Source of the DNA: an uncultured Methylophaga sp. | GTDB lineage: Bacteria > Pseudomonadota > Gammaproteobacteria > Nitrosococcales > Methylophagaceae | Assembly: GCF_947259025.1 (NCBI RefSeq) | Contig: NZ_CAMYKO010000004.1 | Coordinates: 62,001 to 126,000 of the forward strand | Direction of reading: 5' to 3' | Length of the DNA stretch: 64,000 bases | In this document: positions 29,685 to 38,281 of the stretch, piece by piece | Layout of the letters: every line of letters begins with the position of its first letter | Numbering within the stretch: position 1 is the first letter of the stretch | Notes under the pieces: generated by a model | The model's database searches: none | What the model was told of the DNA's origin: nothing | The model's input: only the letters and a program-made list of their open reading frames with translations | Made by a program: the position numbers and the translations under genes

Positions 29685-30422
29685 TTACTCATCGTCGAGA
29701 GGTCTGGAACTAAACACTTTACGCCCACTAAACATCGCCGAGATAAGACCGTTACGCTCGCGCACTTCAGCAAACACCACACCGGCAATATGCAACACAA
29801 TCAAAAAGCTGAGCAGGAAAAAATTGATCTCGTGAATGTCCTTGAAGGGTGAACGGAAATCGCGCATTTCCTTGTACGCGGCTTTATCGACGCCAACATC
29901 GGAATAGGGTTTAACCAAATCCATGGTTTCCGGACTCTCCGCCACCCAGGTTTTAAACTGCTGCCCAAACGGCGGCTTGTAGATATCGGTGCCTGCCAGC
30001 ACCAACCCGGTTACGGCTTGTACCGTCAGTAAAACCAGCAGAGCTGTCACCATCATACGACCCAGCGGATTGTGCCCCTTAAAGCCAGCCGCGTTGCCCG
30101 TTTTCAAACCCTGAAAAAAGGCCTGACGCTGATGTTTGAATTTTTTGCCAACCGGCAAGATCGCCGACCAGCGGCTGTAACGACCGCCAATAAAACCCCA
30201 GATCAGGCGCCAGCCCAGGTTCAGGGCAAATACATAACCGATATAGACATGCCAGGTTTTGAGTAACACCTTGCCATCATCGGTGATACCCAGCGCCTTG
30301 CTGTTGAGGATCACCAAACCAATCGCTGACAAAGCCAGCACTGTAAGCACGTTAATCCAGTGAAACCAGCGAGTTGTGCGATCCCAGACCGGATATTCCT
30401 GTAAAGCGTTTTGTTGATTCAT
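29685..30422 (-). CDS. Cytochrome b561-type membrane protein
   Basis: The 245-residue protein begins MNQQNALQEYPVWDRTTRWFHWINV, the typical N-terminus of b-type cytochromes with a heme-ligating histidine in the first helix. Four or more membrane helices follow, with further histidines in LKTWHVYIGYV and LLSFLIVLHIAGVV. Such proteins pass electrons between the quinone pool and a periplasmic partner. An ATG two codons upstream (30428) is possible, but its GGTG spacing is poor. It heads the operon containing the PepSY reductase, suggesting it may feed electrons to that reductase; this is inference. Confidence 0.82.
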   Translation of the reverse strand: MNQQNALQEYPVWDRTTRWFHWINVLTVLALSAIGLVILNSKALGITDDGKVLLKTWHVYIGYVFALNLGWRLIWGFIGGRYSRWSAILPVGKKFKHQRQAFFQGLKTGNAAGFKGHNPLGRMMVTALLVLLTVQAVTGLVLAGTDIYKPPFGQQFKTWVAESPETMDLVKPYSDVGVDKAAYKEMRDFRSPFKDIHEINFFLLSFLIVLHIAGVVFAEVRERNGLISAMFSGRKVFSSRPLDDE

Positions 30423-30495
30423 TTCCATTTCACCATGTTGAAAGCTGTAACTGGCTCATAGCTTAAACAGTGATTATTAAATTTGGCTTAAATTT

Positions 30496-31347
30496 TTACA
30501 CCGAAAAAGGGTAGGAAATGGGCTCATGACACTGATAGCCCTCGACCTCAAAATCATCCAGTGTCACCCAGGATTCCAGATCCTGAAGCGTTTTTATCTC
30601 GGGGTTGATATGCAGCCTGGGTGAAGGATAAGGCTCGCGTTTGAGCTGCACATCGCGCATCAGTTCCAGTTGATCTTCATAGATATGGGCATTAACAATC
30701 TTATGGTAGGCCTTACCCGGTTTCAGGCCACTGATCTGCGCCATGATTTTGAGTAGGAAAAACACCTGAACCTGGTTAAAATTGAGGCCCAAAGGGACAT
30801 CACAGGATCGCTGATAAGAGGTCAAATACAGGGTATCGCCCAACACGGAGAAGGTATGGGTATGCATACACGGTCGCAGGCAGCCCATCTCAAACTCACC
30901 TGGATTGTAGAAAGTCAGGATCTCACCGCGATCATCGATGCCCTGTGCCAAGTGATCGGCAATTTTCTCCAACTGATCCAGCGTGCTGCCGTCCGGTTTC
31001 TGCCAGCTGCGGCCCTGCACCCCGTAAACCCGGCCCATATCATCTTCGCCTTTGCGGTGGGGGTTATTGAGCCAGTCCGGGTTGTCGTTGGCATTGGCAT
31101 TCCAGGTTTTGCAGCCAATGGCACGAAAGTCGGCGGCATTATCATAGCCACGCAGATAGCCCAGCATCTCGGCAATGGCGGCTTTCCAGTAACTTTTTCG
31201 GGTGGTGATCAGCGGGAACTGATTATTGGCAACATCATATTCCAGATCGGCATTGATGACCGTCAGGCAACGCTTGCCGGTGCGTTTATTTTCGACCCAC
31301 TCACCTTCATCGATAATGCGTTGGCACAACGCCAGATATTGTTTCAC
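30496..31347 (-). CDS. thyA: Thymidylate synthase
   Basis: ThyA methylates dUMP to dTMP using methylene-tetrahydrofolate. The 283-residue protein closely follows the longer Vibrio-type Thy[12 protein letters not shown] at the start, [21 protein letters not shown], the catalytic cysteine in [24 protein letters not shown] and the C-terminal YPFSV. E. coli ThyA is about 264 residues and differs in these stretches. Its stop is 73 bases from the cytochrome b start and the upstream regulator ends 66 bases before it, so it may share that transcript. Confidence 0.96.
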   Translation of the reverse strand: MKQYLALCQRIIDEGEWVENKRTGKRCLTVINADLEYDVANNQFPLITTRKSYWKAAIAEMLGYLRGYDNAADFRAIGCKTWNANANDNPDWLNNPHRKGEDDMGRVYGVQGRSWQKPDGSTLDQLEKIADHLAQGIDDRGEILTFYNPGEFEMGCLRPCMHTHTFSVLGDTLYLTSYQRSCDVPLGLNFNQVQVFFLLKIMAQISGLKPGKAYHKIVNAHIYEDQLELMRDVQLKREPYPSPRLHINPEIKTLQDLESWVTLDDFEVEGYQCHEPISYPFSV

Positions 31348-31413
31348 TGCCTGTCCTCAATTTCGCTGGATGTTGGCGATGATTTTGGCATTGCCTGCAT
31401 GGACGAACAAGCT

Positions 31414-32340
31414 TTAGGAAGAAATATTGTATTTCTGCATCCGGTAAAGCAGCGTATCGCGGCTGATCCCCAGCAAGCGGGCGGCCTTGGAGCGATTACC
31501 CGCCGCCATCTCCAGCGCCTGTTCAATCAGGTCCAACTCTACCTGAGCCAGGTCAATGCCACTGGCCGGCAACTGAAACGGACGCTCACTGATCGTGGAT
31601 TCCGGTTGCATGGCTTCCGGTAGCTCATCGGCCTGCAATAATTGACCAGGGTGCAATAAAGCCAGCCGCTGACAGCAGTTTTCAAGTTCACGCACATTGC
31701 CCGGCCAACTGTAACTCTGCAGGCTTTGCTCGGCCTCACGGGAAAAACGCACCAGAGCATTATTGCCAGCAAATTCGCGTAAATAATGTTTCAGCAGCAA
31801 GGAAATATCATCGCGTCGTTCGCGCAGCGGCGGCAAATCAATTGGCACCACCTGCAGGCGGTAGTATAGATCGGCCCGGAAACGACCGGCTTTGACCTCA
31901 GCCGGCAGATTGGCGCTGGTTGCCGCCAAGATCCGGACATCGGCCACCTGCAAACGATGACTGCCCTGAAGCTGACACTCCCCTGCTTCCAGAAAACGTA
32001 ACACCTTGGCCTGCACCGCCATGGGCAAGGCGTCGACCTCATCCAGAAAAACGGTCGATCCTTCCGCTGCCAGCAAACGGCCACGGAACGTCACATTGCC
32101 ATCGGCATCACAGCGGCCGAATAGATCCAGCTCTACATCCTCGGTCGGCAAGGCAGCGCAGTTGATGGTGACCAATTCCTGATCACGGCGGCGGCTCTGC
32201 TCGTGCAGCGTCTGGGCAATCAGTTCCTTGCCGGTGCCGGTTTCGCCGCTGATTAAAACACTGGCATCACTCAGCGCAATCATCGGCAGGGTGCGCAGGA
32301 TATGAGTGATCTCGGGGGACTGACCAAGAATATGCTTCAT
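31414..32340 (-). CDS. Enhancer-binding-protein-type AAA+ regulator without a GAFTGA loop
   Basis: The 308-residue protein starts directly with the AAA+ domain (PspF-like layout, no receiver or sensor domain). Walker A is GETGTGKE (residues 32-39), Walker B STVFLDEVDAL, the arginine-finger region GRFRADLYYRL, and the sensor II YSWPGNVRELENC. A Fis-type helix-turn-helix ends the protein (NRSKAARLLGISRDTLLYRM). The GAFTGA loop that normally contacts sigma-54 is replaced by a CDADGNVTFRG stretch near residues 77-87. It overlaps the TauE/SafE-like gene by four bases, so the two are coupled. Its targets are unknown, and activation of sigma-54 is doubtful. Confidence 0.85.
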   Translation of the reverse strand: MKHILGQSPEITHILRTLPMIALSDASVLISGETGTGKELIAQTLHEQSRRRDQELVTINCAALPTEDVELDLFGRCDADGNVTFRGRLLAAEGSTVFLDEVDALPMAVQAKVLRFLEAGECQLQGSHRLQVADVRILAATSANLPAEVKAGRFRADLYYRLQVVPIDLPPLRERRDDISLLLKHYLREFAGNNALVRFSREAEQSLQSYSWPGNVRELENCCQRLALLHPGQLLQADELPEAMQPESTISERPFQLPASGIDLAQVELDLIEQALEMAAGNRSKAARLLGISRDTLLYRMQKYNISS

Positions 32341-33083
32341 GGCTGCTCATCCTTTGCCAGCTCCGCCGCCGGCGCATGAGAAGTCGTGCCTGAATGATGC
32401 TGATGTGCCGCTTCCAGCGGCCAGAACAAGGTCGCGACCGCCATCATAATAATCAATATCCCGGCGACCTGACGCAATTGCCTGGAACGTGCCAGCGAAG
32501 CCAACATGCCGGTAAACAGCCCGGCCCCCATCACTGCCGGCAGGGTGCCGGCACCAAAACTCAGCATCACCAGCCCGCCTTTAAGTGGATCGCCGGCAGT
32601 CGCTGCGACAGCCAGTGCCGTATAGACCAGCCCGCAAGGTAACCAGCCCCACACTGTGCCCAGAAAGAAAGCCTGAGAATAGGAACGAACCGGTAGCAGC
32701 TTCTGGCCGATCGGTTGCAGCAATCGCCACACGGGTGCACCCAGCTTTTCCGCACGGGCAAACTTGGGAAACCAGCCGGCCAGATACAGGCCCATCGAAA
32801 TCATCACCAATACCGACAGGATGCGCAGTACCCAGTGGGCATTGAGCTGGGTCAGCGGCGCACTGAGCAGGCCCACAATCAGGCCGGCGACACCGTAGCT
32901 GAGAATGCGGCCAATATTGTAATTAAAAACAAAGGGCAGCATGCGTCGCTGACTTTCCCTGACTTCGGCAGGCAGGCTTAATGTCAATGCACCTATCACT
33001 GAGCCACACATCGCGATGCAATGCACCGTGCTGAAGAGTCCCAGCAGAAAAGCGGTAATGTAGGAACTGACGATGGCATCCAT
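32337..33083 (-). CDS. TauE/SafE-like membrane protein with HCxxMCG motif
   Basis: The 248-residue inner-membrane protein has six or more hydrophobic segments and begins with STVHCIAMCGSVIGAL, the HCxxMCG motif of COG2836. Members often sit beside cbb3 oxidase maturation or copper genes. The C-terminal tail is hydrophilic with an HQHHSG stretch that could bind metal. It is divergent from a TonB-dependent receptor resembling copper receptors, with a perfect palindrome between them. A role in copper or other metal handling is inferred; sulfite export is not supported. Confidence 0.7.
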   Translation of the reverse strand: MDAIVSSYITAFLLGLFSTVHCIAMCGSVIGALTLSLPAEVRESQRRMLPFVFNYNIGRILSYGVAGLIVGLLSAPLTQLNAHWVLRILSVLVMISMGLYLAGWFPKFARAEKLGAPVWRLLQPIGQKLLPVRSYSQAFFLGTVWGWLPCGLVYTALAVAATAGDPLKGGLVMLSFGAGTLPAVMGAGLFTGMLASLARSRQLRQVAGILIIMMAVATLFWPLEAAHQHHSGTTSHAPAAELAKDEQP

Positions 33084-33143
33084 TATTTAAACGTCCGGGG
33101 AACTGAAAACCAGCTCAGAATAACATGGGCCAAAATCCATCAA

Positions 33144-33161
33144 GTGTGTGATATCACACAC
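33144..33161. promoter_or_regulatory. Perfect 18-bp palindrome between the SafE-like and receptor genes
   Basis: GTGTGTGATATCACACAC is its own reverse complement over 18 bases. It lies 60 bases upstream of the SafE-like start and 75 bases upstream of the receptor start. A weak minus-strand -35 (TTGATG, 33138-33143) directly adjoins it. It looks like a dimeric regulator site. It does not fit the CRP spacing (TGTGA-N6-TCACA). Confidence 0.6.
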
Positions 33162-33192
33162 CCCGATCTGTAAAACCCTGAATTTTGTCGCC

Positions 33193-33221
33193 TTGTGTTC
33201 ATTTATCCTGTGCCTGATAAA
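33193..33221 (+). promoter_or_regulatory. Candidate promoter of the TonB-dependent receptor
   Basis: TTGTGT (33193-33198) and GATAAA (33216-33221) are 17 bases apart, just ahead of the AGGAG ribosome binding site of the receptor gene. Confidence 0.35.
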
Positions 33222-33236
33222 AAGTAGGAGAAAATC

Positions 33237-35261
33237 ATGACACGAGCAAGCTTTCTGACCCTGATACTGACAGGCTCACTCACCATGCCGGTGCTGGCTG
33301 ATCATGTGGAACTGCCCGGGATGTCAGTCTCTGGCGTAGCCGGAGAGGCCGCGCCTTATTCCTTGCCCCCCAGCACTCTGGCAACGGCTGACAGCGGCGA
33401 GTTGTTCAAAAAACTGCCCGGTGCCAATATCAATCAGAACGGTCCCCTCACAAGTCTGGTGCAATACCGTGGTATGTATGCTGATCGCGTCAACGTTCTG
33501 GTTGATGGTCTGGCACTGAGCGCCGCAGGTCCCAACCGGATGGACAGCCCGCTGGGCTATCTGCCCAGCACTCAGCTGGATAATATTTCCATTTATCGCG
33601 GTATTGCGCCCGTCAGCAGCGGCATTGAAACCATTGGCGGCACCGTCAAAGCCGAGTCCAGGCAGGCTGAATATGGCAGCAGTGATGAGGTTGAGGTGCA
33701 TGGCAACCTGAATACGCTTTATGCCACCAACGGTAACACCCGCTCTGTGGGCGCCAGCACCAGCATCGCCAACCAGAACCACCGCCTGCAGCTCTCCGGT
33801 AGTGTTGATCGCAGTCATGATCAGGAGTTCGATGGCGGTAAAATCCGGCCCAGCGAAGCAGACCGCGACACGCTGGGCGTCGCTTATGGTTTCAGATCCG
33901 GTCAGACCGAGTACGAGTTTGATCTCAATCATCTCGATACCGGTGAAACCGGCACCCCCGCCCTGCCAATGGATATTCTCTGGATCCGGGGTGAAACACT
34001 GAAAACCGGCCTCAAACACCAGCTGGATAATGGCGGTGAAATCACGGCTCGCGTTCACTACCAGGATGTCGATCACCGGATGGATAATTACAGCCTGCGC
34101 GCACGTGACATGATGTTCCGCTACAACGATGCTGATGTTCTGGCCAAAGGTTTTCAGCTCGGCTACAGCCAGGGTGGTTGGGAATTTGGACTGGAATCAG
34201 ACAGTGCTGAACACAACTCTTTTATCTCTGATCCCACGAATGCCCAGTTTTTCGTCAACAACTTCAACGAGGTTGAGCGCGATCGACTGAGCGCTTTTGC
34301 CGAGTGGTCAGGCGAACTCAGTGATAAATGGCAGATGCAATCAGGCCTGAGACTGACACATGTCAAGACCGATGCCGATGAGGTCAATATCAATAACCCC
34401 ATGGCGCCGCCAATGATGCAAATGATGGTGATGGGTCTCAAAAACAACTTTAACAATGCTGATCGCAGTCAGGAGGATACCCTGGCGGATATCGCTTTCA
34501 CCTTTACCCGCGAGTTGACCACGTCGCTTGATTTGGAGCTGGGTTTTGCCAGAAAAGAACGGGCACCCAGCTACCAGGAGCGTTATTTGTGGCTGCCTTT
34601 GCAGGCCACGTCAGGGCTGGCTGATGGCCGCACTTACGTAGGCAACATCAACCTGGATCCGGAAACCGCGCATCAGTTCGAGATTGGCCTGGACTGGCAC
34701 CATCCCCGCTTTGCCATCTCACCCCGGGTGTTCTATCACCATGTTGATGATTATATCCAGGGCACCGCGGGTGGGCCGAATGGCGCGCTGGTCTTCAGCA
34801 ACGTCGATGCCAAGCTCTATGGTTTTGACACCAACTGGTTGTGGAGTGTGTCTGATCAATGGCAACTGGACGGCACAGTCAGCTATGTCCGCGGTAAACG
34901 CCGTGATGCCGATGACAATCTGTATCGCATTGCACCGCTGACTGCTCGTACCCAGCTGAGCTACATTCAGCCTGACTGGCGTGTTGCCGCTGAGGCGGTG
35001 ACCGTGGCCAGGCAAAACCAGGTTTCATCATTCAATGATGAAGAAGAAACCGGTGGCTACGCCATTTTCAACCTGTCAGGTCAGTACAACGTCAACCAGA
35101 GTCTGACAGTACAGGGCGGTGTGACTAATCTGTTTGACCGCAAGTACCGTGATCATCTGGGGGGATATAACCAGGCCATGGGCAATGAAGATATCGCGGT
35201 GGGTGAACGTCTGCCGGGACTGGGCCGTAGTTTCTATGTCGGCATGAACCTGAGCTGGTAA
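33237..35261 (+). CDS. TonB-dependent receptor, OprC/NosA-like (probable copper)
   Basis: The 674-residue outer-membrane receptor has a signal peptide (ending PVLADH), a plug domain with QYRGMYADRVNVLVDGL and GPNRMDSPLGYLPSTQLDNISIYRG, and a beta-barrel that ends in a C-terminal aromatic residue (MNLSW). The NRMDSP stretch resembles the NRMD-P motif of OprC and NosA copper receptors. A methionine-rich loop (PMAPPMMQMMVMG, near residue 390) could bind copper. Classical TonB box identity is unclear; LPGMSVSG near the mature N-terminus is the candidate. The divergent HCxxMCG membrane protein adds weak support for metal uptake. Siderophore or vitamin substrates cannot be excluded. Confidence 0.8.
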   Translation: MTRASFLTLILTGSLTMPVLADHVELPGMSVSGVAGEAAPYSLPPSTLATADSGELFKKLPGANINQNGPLTSLVQYRGMYADRVNVLVDGLALSAAGPNRMDSPLGYLPSTQLDNISIYRGIAPVSSGIETIGGTVKAESRQAEYGSSDEVEVHGNLNTLYATNGNTRSVGASTSIANQNHRLQLSGSVDRSHDQEFDGGKIRPSEADRDTLGVAYGFRSGQTEYEFDLNHLDTGETGTPALPMDILWIRGETLKTGLKHQLDNGGEITARVHYQDVDHRMDNYSLRARDMMFRYNDADVLAKGFQLGYSQGGWEFGLESDSAEHNSFISDPTNAQFFVNNFNEVERDRLSAFAEWSGELSDKWQMQSGLRLTHVKTDADEVNINNPMAPPMMQMMVMGLKNNFNNADRSQEDTLADIAFTFTRELTTSLDLELGFARKERAPSYQERYLWLPLQATSGLADGRTYVGNINLDPETAHQFEIGLDWHHPRFAISPRVFYHHVDDYIQGTAGGPNGALVFSNVDAKLYGFDTNWLWSVSDQWQLDGTVSYVRGKRRDADDNLYRIAPLTARTQLSYIQPDWRVAAEAVTVARQNQVSSFNDEEETGGYAIFNLSGQYNVNQSLTVQGGVTNLFDRKYRDHLGGYNQAMGNEDIAVGERLPGLGRSFYVGMNLSW

Positions 35262-35264
35262 CGC

Positions 35265-35837
35265 TCAGGGTAATAACTGTTCCAGTACCGCATGGTGTGG
35301 CGCGAGATGAAAAATTGTCTCGCGCTGCTCCCCACGGCTGGTGACATAACGGAAGTTTAACTGCTGTGCGCCTTGCATCTGCAGGGTCAGATGCTCACCC
35401 GGGTCCAGTGGAAAATCGACCACTTCGGGCCGCCTGTCAGCAGCAAGTTCGGCGTACTGATCGGCATCCCAGCCAAGCAACTTCAGTACGTCAGGTTTAT
35501 CTCCGTCTCCACGACTGCCGCTGAAGGCCCAGTCCGACTCGCTCTGTTCAAACTGATAGACGACTTGCTGGCTTTTGGGCGCTGGTGCGCCGCAGGAACG
35601 AAAGCCCTGCTGCAGCTTGATGGGTTGGTGCTTGTCTACCTGCAGCACAATCAATTCATGACTGGCAAAGCTGGCAGTGGTGCGGTCACTGAGAAATAAG
35701 GAACCCCAAACCTCACCATTGGCCAGCCGCTGAATAGTGAGCAAGTCGCCGTTATTATGGCGAATCTCAATAGCTGTAGTCTGAGCCTGCAGGCCCGGTC
35801 CCAGCAGCAATAATGTGATAAAAATCAGGTGTTTCAT
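35265..35837 (-). CDS. Secreted protein of unknown function
   Basis: The 190-residue product has a clear signal peptide (MKHLIFITLLLLGPGLQAQ) and a mature part predicted to be mostly beta strands, with one cysteine in GFRSCGAP. I do not recognise a family. It is convergent with the TonB-dependent receptor, the stops being three bases apart, and it begins 51 bases after ppx ends. It could be an independent gene or functionally linked to the receptor; nothing in the sequence decides this. Confidence 0.7.
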   Translation of the reverse strand: MKHLIFITLLLLGPGLQAQTTAIEIRHNNGDLLTIQRLANGEVWGSLFLSDRTTASFASHELIVLQVDKHQPIKLQQGFRSCGAPAPKSQQVVYQFEQSESDWAFSGSRGDGDKPDVLKLLGWDADQYAELAADRRPEVVDFPLDPGEHLTLQMQGAQQLNFRYVTSRGEQRETIFHLAPHHAVLEQLLP

Positions 35838-35888
35838 CGCTGTCCCCCACTCACCCTTGTGAGACTGCCGTCAGCACAGCGAGTTCGT

Positions 35889-37394
35889 TCAGGCCTGCAC
35901 CAACAGCTTTAAGTCAATTTTTTTCAATTGCTCGGCTTCATGTTCCAGATCGGCTTCCGTCAGCGGGTGCTCTCGCAGCCACCCCTCAGGCAAGGTCAGC
36001 AGCAGCTTTTTGCCCTCGACCCTGAGCTTGACGTAGGTATCGGCCAGTTCACTGCGGCCACGGTTAAAGACCATGGCGAGACGTAACAAGACTGTGAGGC
36101 GCTGGCTGCTGAGCTGAAGTTCATCGGGGAGTTTTTTAATATGTTTCTTGGGAAAGGAGCGCCGCTGCCCGCGCACCATCACTGACAACACCTGCTGCTC
36201 TTCGCGGGAAAAACCCGGCAGGTCGGAATAGCCGACCAGATAGGCCGAGTGCTTATGAAACTGGTGATGGGAAATCGCCAGTCCAACCTCGTGCAGTTTA
36301 GCTGCCCACTGCAGCCGGTAGAGTAAGGCTTCATCATCAAGCTGCCAGTCCTGCGCTACCTGCTCGAACAGTTGTGTCACCATCACCGTGACTCTCTCAG
36401 CATGAGCCTCATCCACATCATAGCGGCGTGCCAAAGCCGCCACGGTGCGCTCGCGCTCATCATCATGCTGAATACGGCCCAGCAGGTCATAAAGCAGGCC
36501 TTCACGCAGGGCGCCGTCTGAGACGATCATCCGGTCAATGCCCAAACGGTCAAAAGCCGCAGATAATACACATAAGCCGCCGGGCAGGACATCGCTGCGC
36601 TCTTCACTCAAGCCCTGCAGATTGGCATTTTTCACACTACCGGCATCGATCAGGTGCTGCACCATTTTCTGCAGCGCTTCCGCAGTAATGATGCCGTCGT
36701 CGGCCCAGCCCTGCTCCTTGCAGATATTGGCGACACAGCGAATGGTGCCCGAGGCACCGACCGCTTCCACCCAGCCTGCCTGTCGATAGGGTCGCTGGAT
36801 GGTACGAATTTGCCGGGCAGCGGTCAGCATCGCTCTCTGCATGGCACTGGCCGGCGTCTGGCCATCTGCAAAATATTTCTGTGAATAGCTGACGCAGCCC
36901 ATTTCCAGACTCTCACGCATCTGCCCGCGAAAGCCTTCACCAATAATGAATTCGGTACTGCCACCGCCGATATCCATCACCAGCCGGCGACTGTTATCAA
37001 AAGCCAGTGCATGAGCCACGCCAATATAAATCAGCCGCGCTTCTTCCTCACCCGTCACAATCTCAATCGGGTGACCCAGCGCCTGCCGTGCCTGGTTGAG
37101 AAAATAGCGCGAGTTATGCGCAATACGCAGCGTGTTGGTGCCCACCACGCGGACATCGCCATAAGGAAGATGATTAATGCGCTCACCAAAGCGCTCCAGA
37201 CAAGCCAGCGCCCGTTCCTGCGCTTCCAGTGACAGGAAGTTATCCTTATCCAGCCCGGCGCGCAGTTGCACCATTTCCCTTAGACGATCGACCACCTGAA
37301 AATGGCCATCGCGCAGGCGGGCAATGATCATATGAAAACTATTAGAGCCGAGATCGACCGCGGCCAGCACATCGTGCGTTTTTTGCTGTTGCAT
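35889..37394 (-). CDS. ppx: Exopolyphosphatase (Ppx/GppA family)
   Basis: Ppx releases phosphate from the ends of polyphosphate chains in the cytoplasm. The 501-residue protein has the ASKHA motifs AAVDLGSNSFHMIIAR near residue 13 and LVMDIGGGSTEFIIG near residue 140, and a C-terminal HD-like domain with LHEVGLAISHHQFHKHSAYL. GppA is an alternative name, but the length of 501 fits both. It follows the phoU terminator and lies next to the pst-pho cluster, consistent with a phosphate role. Its own promoter was not found. Confidence 0.9.
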   Translation of the reverse strand: MQQQKTHDVLAAVDLGSNSFHMIIARLRDGHFQVVDRLREMVQLRAGLDKDNFLSLEAQERALACLERFGERINHLPYGDVRVVGTNTLRIAHNSRYFLNQARQALGHPIEIVTGEEEARLIYIGVAHALAFDNSRRLVMDIGGGSTEFIIGEGFRGQMRESLEMGCVSYSQKYFADGQTPASAMQRAMLTAARQIRTIQRPYRQAGWVEAVGASGTIRCVANICKEQGWADDGIITAEALQKMVQHLIDAGSVKNANLQGLSEERSDVLPGGLCVLSAAFDRLGIDRMIVSDGALREGLLYDLLGRIQHDDERERTVAALARRYDVDEAHAERVTVMVTQLFEQVAQDWQLDDEALLYRLQWAAKLHEVGLAISHHQFHKHSAYLVGYSDLPGFSREEQQVLSVMVRGQRRSFPKKHIKKLPDELQLSSQRLTVLLRLAMVFNRGRSELADTYVKLRVEGKKLLLTLPEGWLREHPLTEADLEHEAEQLKKIDLKLLVQA

Positions 37395-37468
37395 AGAGAA
37401 TGCCGTGATTGTTTAGCCTCATTTTGCCCCAGCCCGGCAGCCTTGAACAATGCTTAATCGGCTTCAGG

Positions 37469-37501
37469 CAAAAAAAAGCCCGTCCGGGAGAGTGGACGGG
37501 C
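37469..37501 (-). terminator. Rho-independent terminator after phoU
   Basis: GCCCGTCC (37478-37485) and GGACGGGC (37494-37501) form an eight-pair stem. On the minus strand it is followed by seven or more T residues, ending the pst-phoU transcript before ppx. Confidence 0.88.
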
Positions 37502-37534
37502 CAAGCAAATAGAGAGAAATTAAAAACCTGAAAA

Positions 37535-38257
37535 TCAGTCGATAGGCTCGCCTTTAACGACTTTTTCCGCCTTTTCGATGCTCAGGTGACGCACGTCCTT
37601 ACCCTCCACCAGGTAGATAATATGCTCACAGATATTATTGGCATGATCACCAATGCGTTCCAGTGAACGCGCTGACCACATCATGTCCACGACCCGCGAC
37701 ACATGGCGGGAGTCTTCCATCATGTAAGTCATCAGTTGGCGCAGGATGCCTTCGTATTCGGCATCAACTTCGCGGTCTTCCTTGGCCACCCGCAAGGCCA
37801 TTTCCACATCAAAGCGGGCAAAAGCATCAAGGCTGTCACGCAGCATGCCGCGGACATGGTTGCCCAGACTTTGCAGCTCGCGGTAGTTGCGTTTGGGGCG
37901 GTCTTTTTCTGACAGGTTAATCGCCATGCGCGCAATGCGTACCGACTCATCACCGATACGTTCCAGATCAGTGATGGTCTTTTCAATACCGGTCACCAAC
38001 CGCAGGTCACTGGCAGTGGGCTGACGCAGGGCAATGATCTGGATGCATTCTTCGTCAATGTTGATTTCCAGCTCGTTGACCTGTTCGTCCAGGCTGATCA
38101 CTTCACGGGCCAGCTCGGAATCAGCCGTGATCAATGCTTCCATGGCATTAGCCACCTGCTGCTCGACCAGGCCGCCCATCGCCATCACATGCGAGCGGAT
38201 ATCCTGCAGTTCGTTCTCGAACTGCTGTGAAATATGTTGCGAATTATTGGTTACCAT
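37535..38257 (-). CDS. phoU: Phosphate-specific transport regulator PhoU
   Basis: PhoU couples the Pst transporter to the PhoR kinase and represses the Pho response when phosphate is plentiful. The 240-residue protein is helical with the two metal-binding repeats ENELQDIRSHVMAMGGLVEQQV and TDLERIGDESVRIARMAI, and SLERIGDHANNICEHIIYLV at the end. It begins 24 bases after pstB and is followed by a strong terminator, closing the operon. Confidence 0.95.
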   Translation of the reverse strand: MVTNNSQHISQQFENELQDIRSHVMAMGGLVEQQVANAMEALITADSELAREVISLDEQVNELEINIDEECIQIIALRQPTASDLRLVTGIEKTITDLERIGDESVRIARMAINLSEKDRPKRNYRELQSLGNHVRGMLRDSLDAFARFDVEMALRVAKEDREVDAEYEGILRQLMTYMMEDSRHVSRVVDMMWSARSLERIGDHANNICEHIIYLVEGKDVRHLSIEKAEKVVKGEPID

Positions 38258-38281
38258 TTTTCTATCTCCTGGGCGCCTGCA

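Noticed and set aside
31414-32340. Ordinary sigma-54 activator
   Set aside because: The GAFTGA loop is absent, so the standard role is not supported.
32337-33083. Sulfite exporter
   Set aside because: The family name is historical. The HCxxMCG motif and the neighbours point to metal or oxidase-maturation roles.
33144-33161. CRP site
   Set aside because: The two TGTGA/TCACA halves are two bases apart instead of six.
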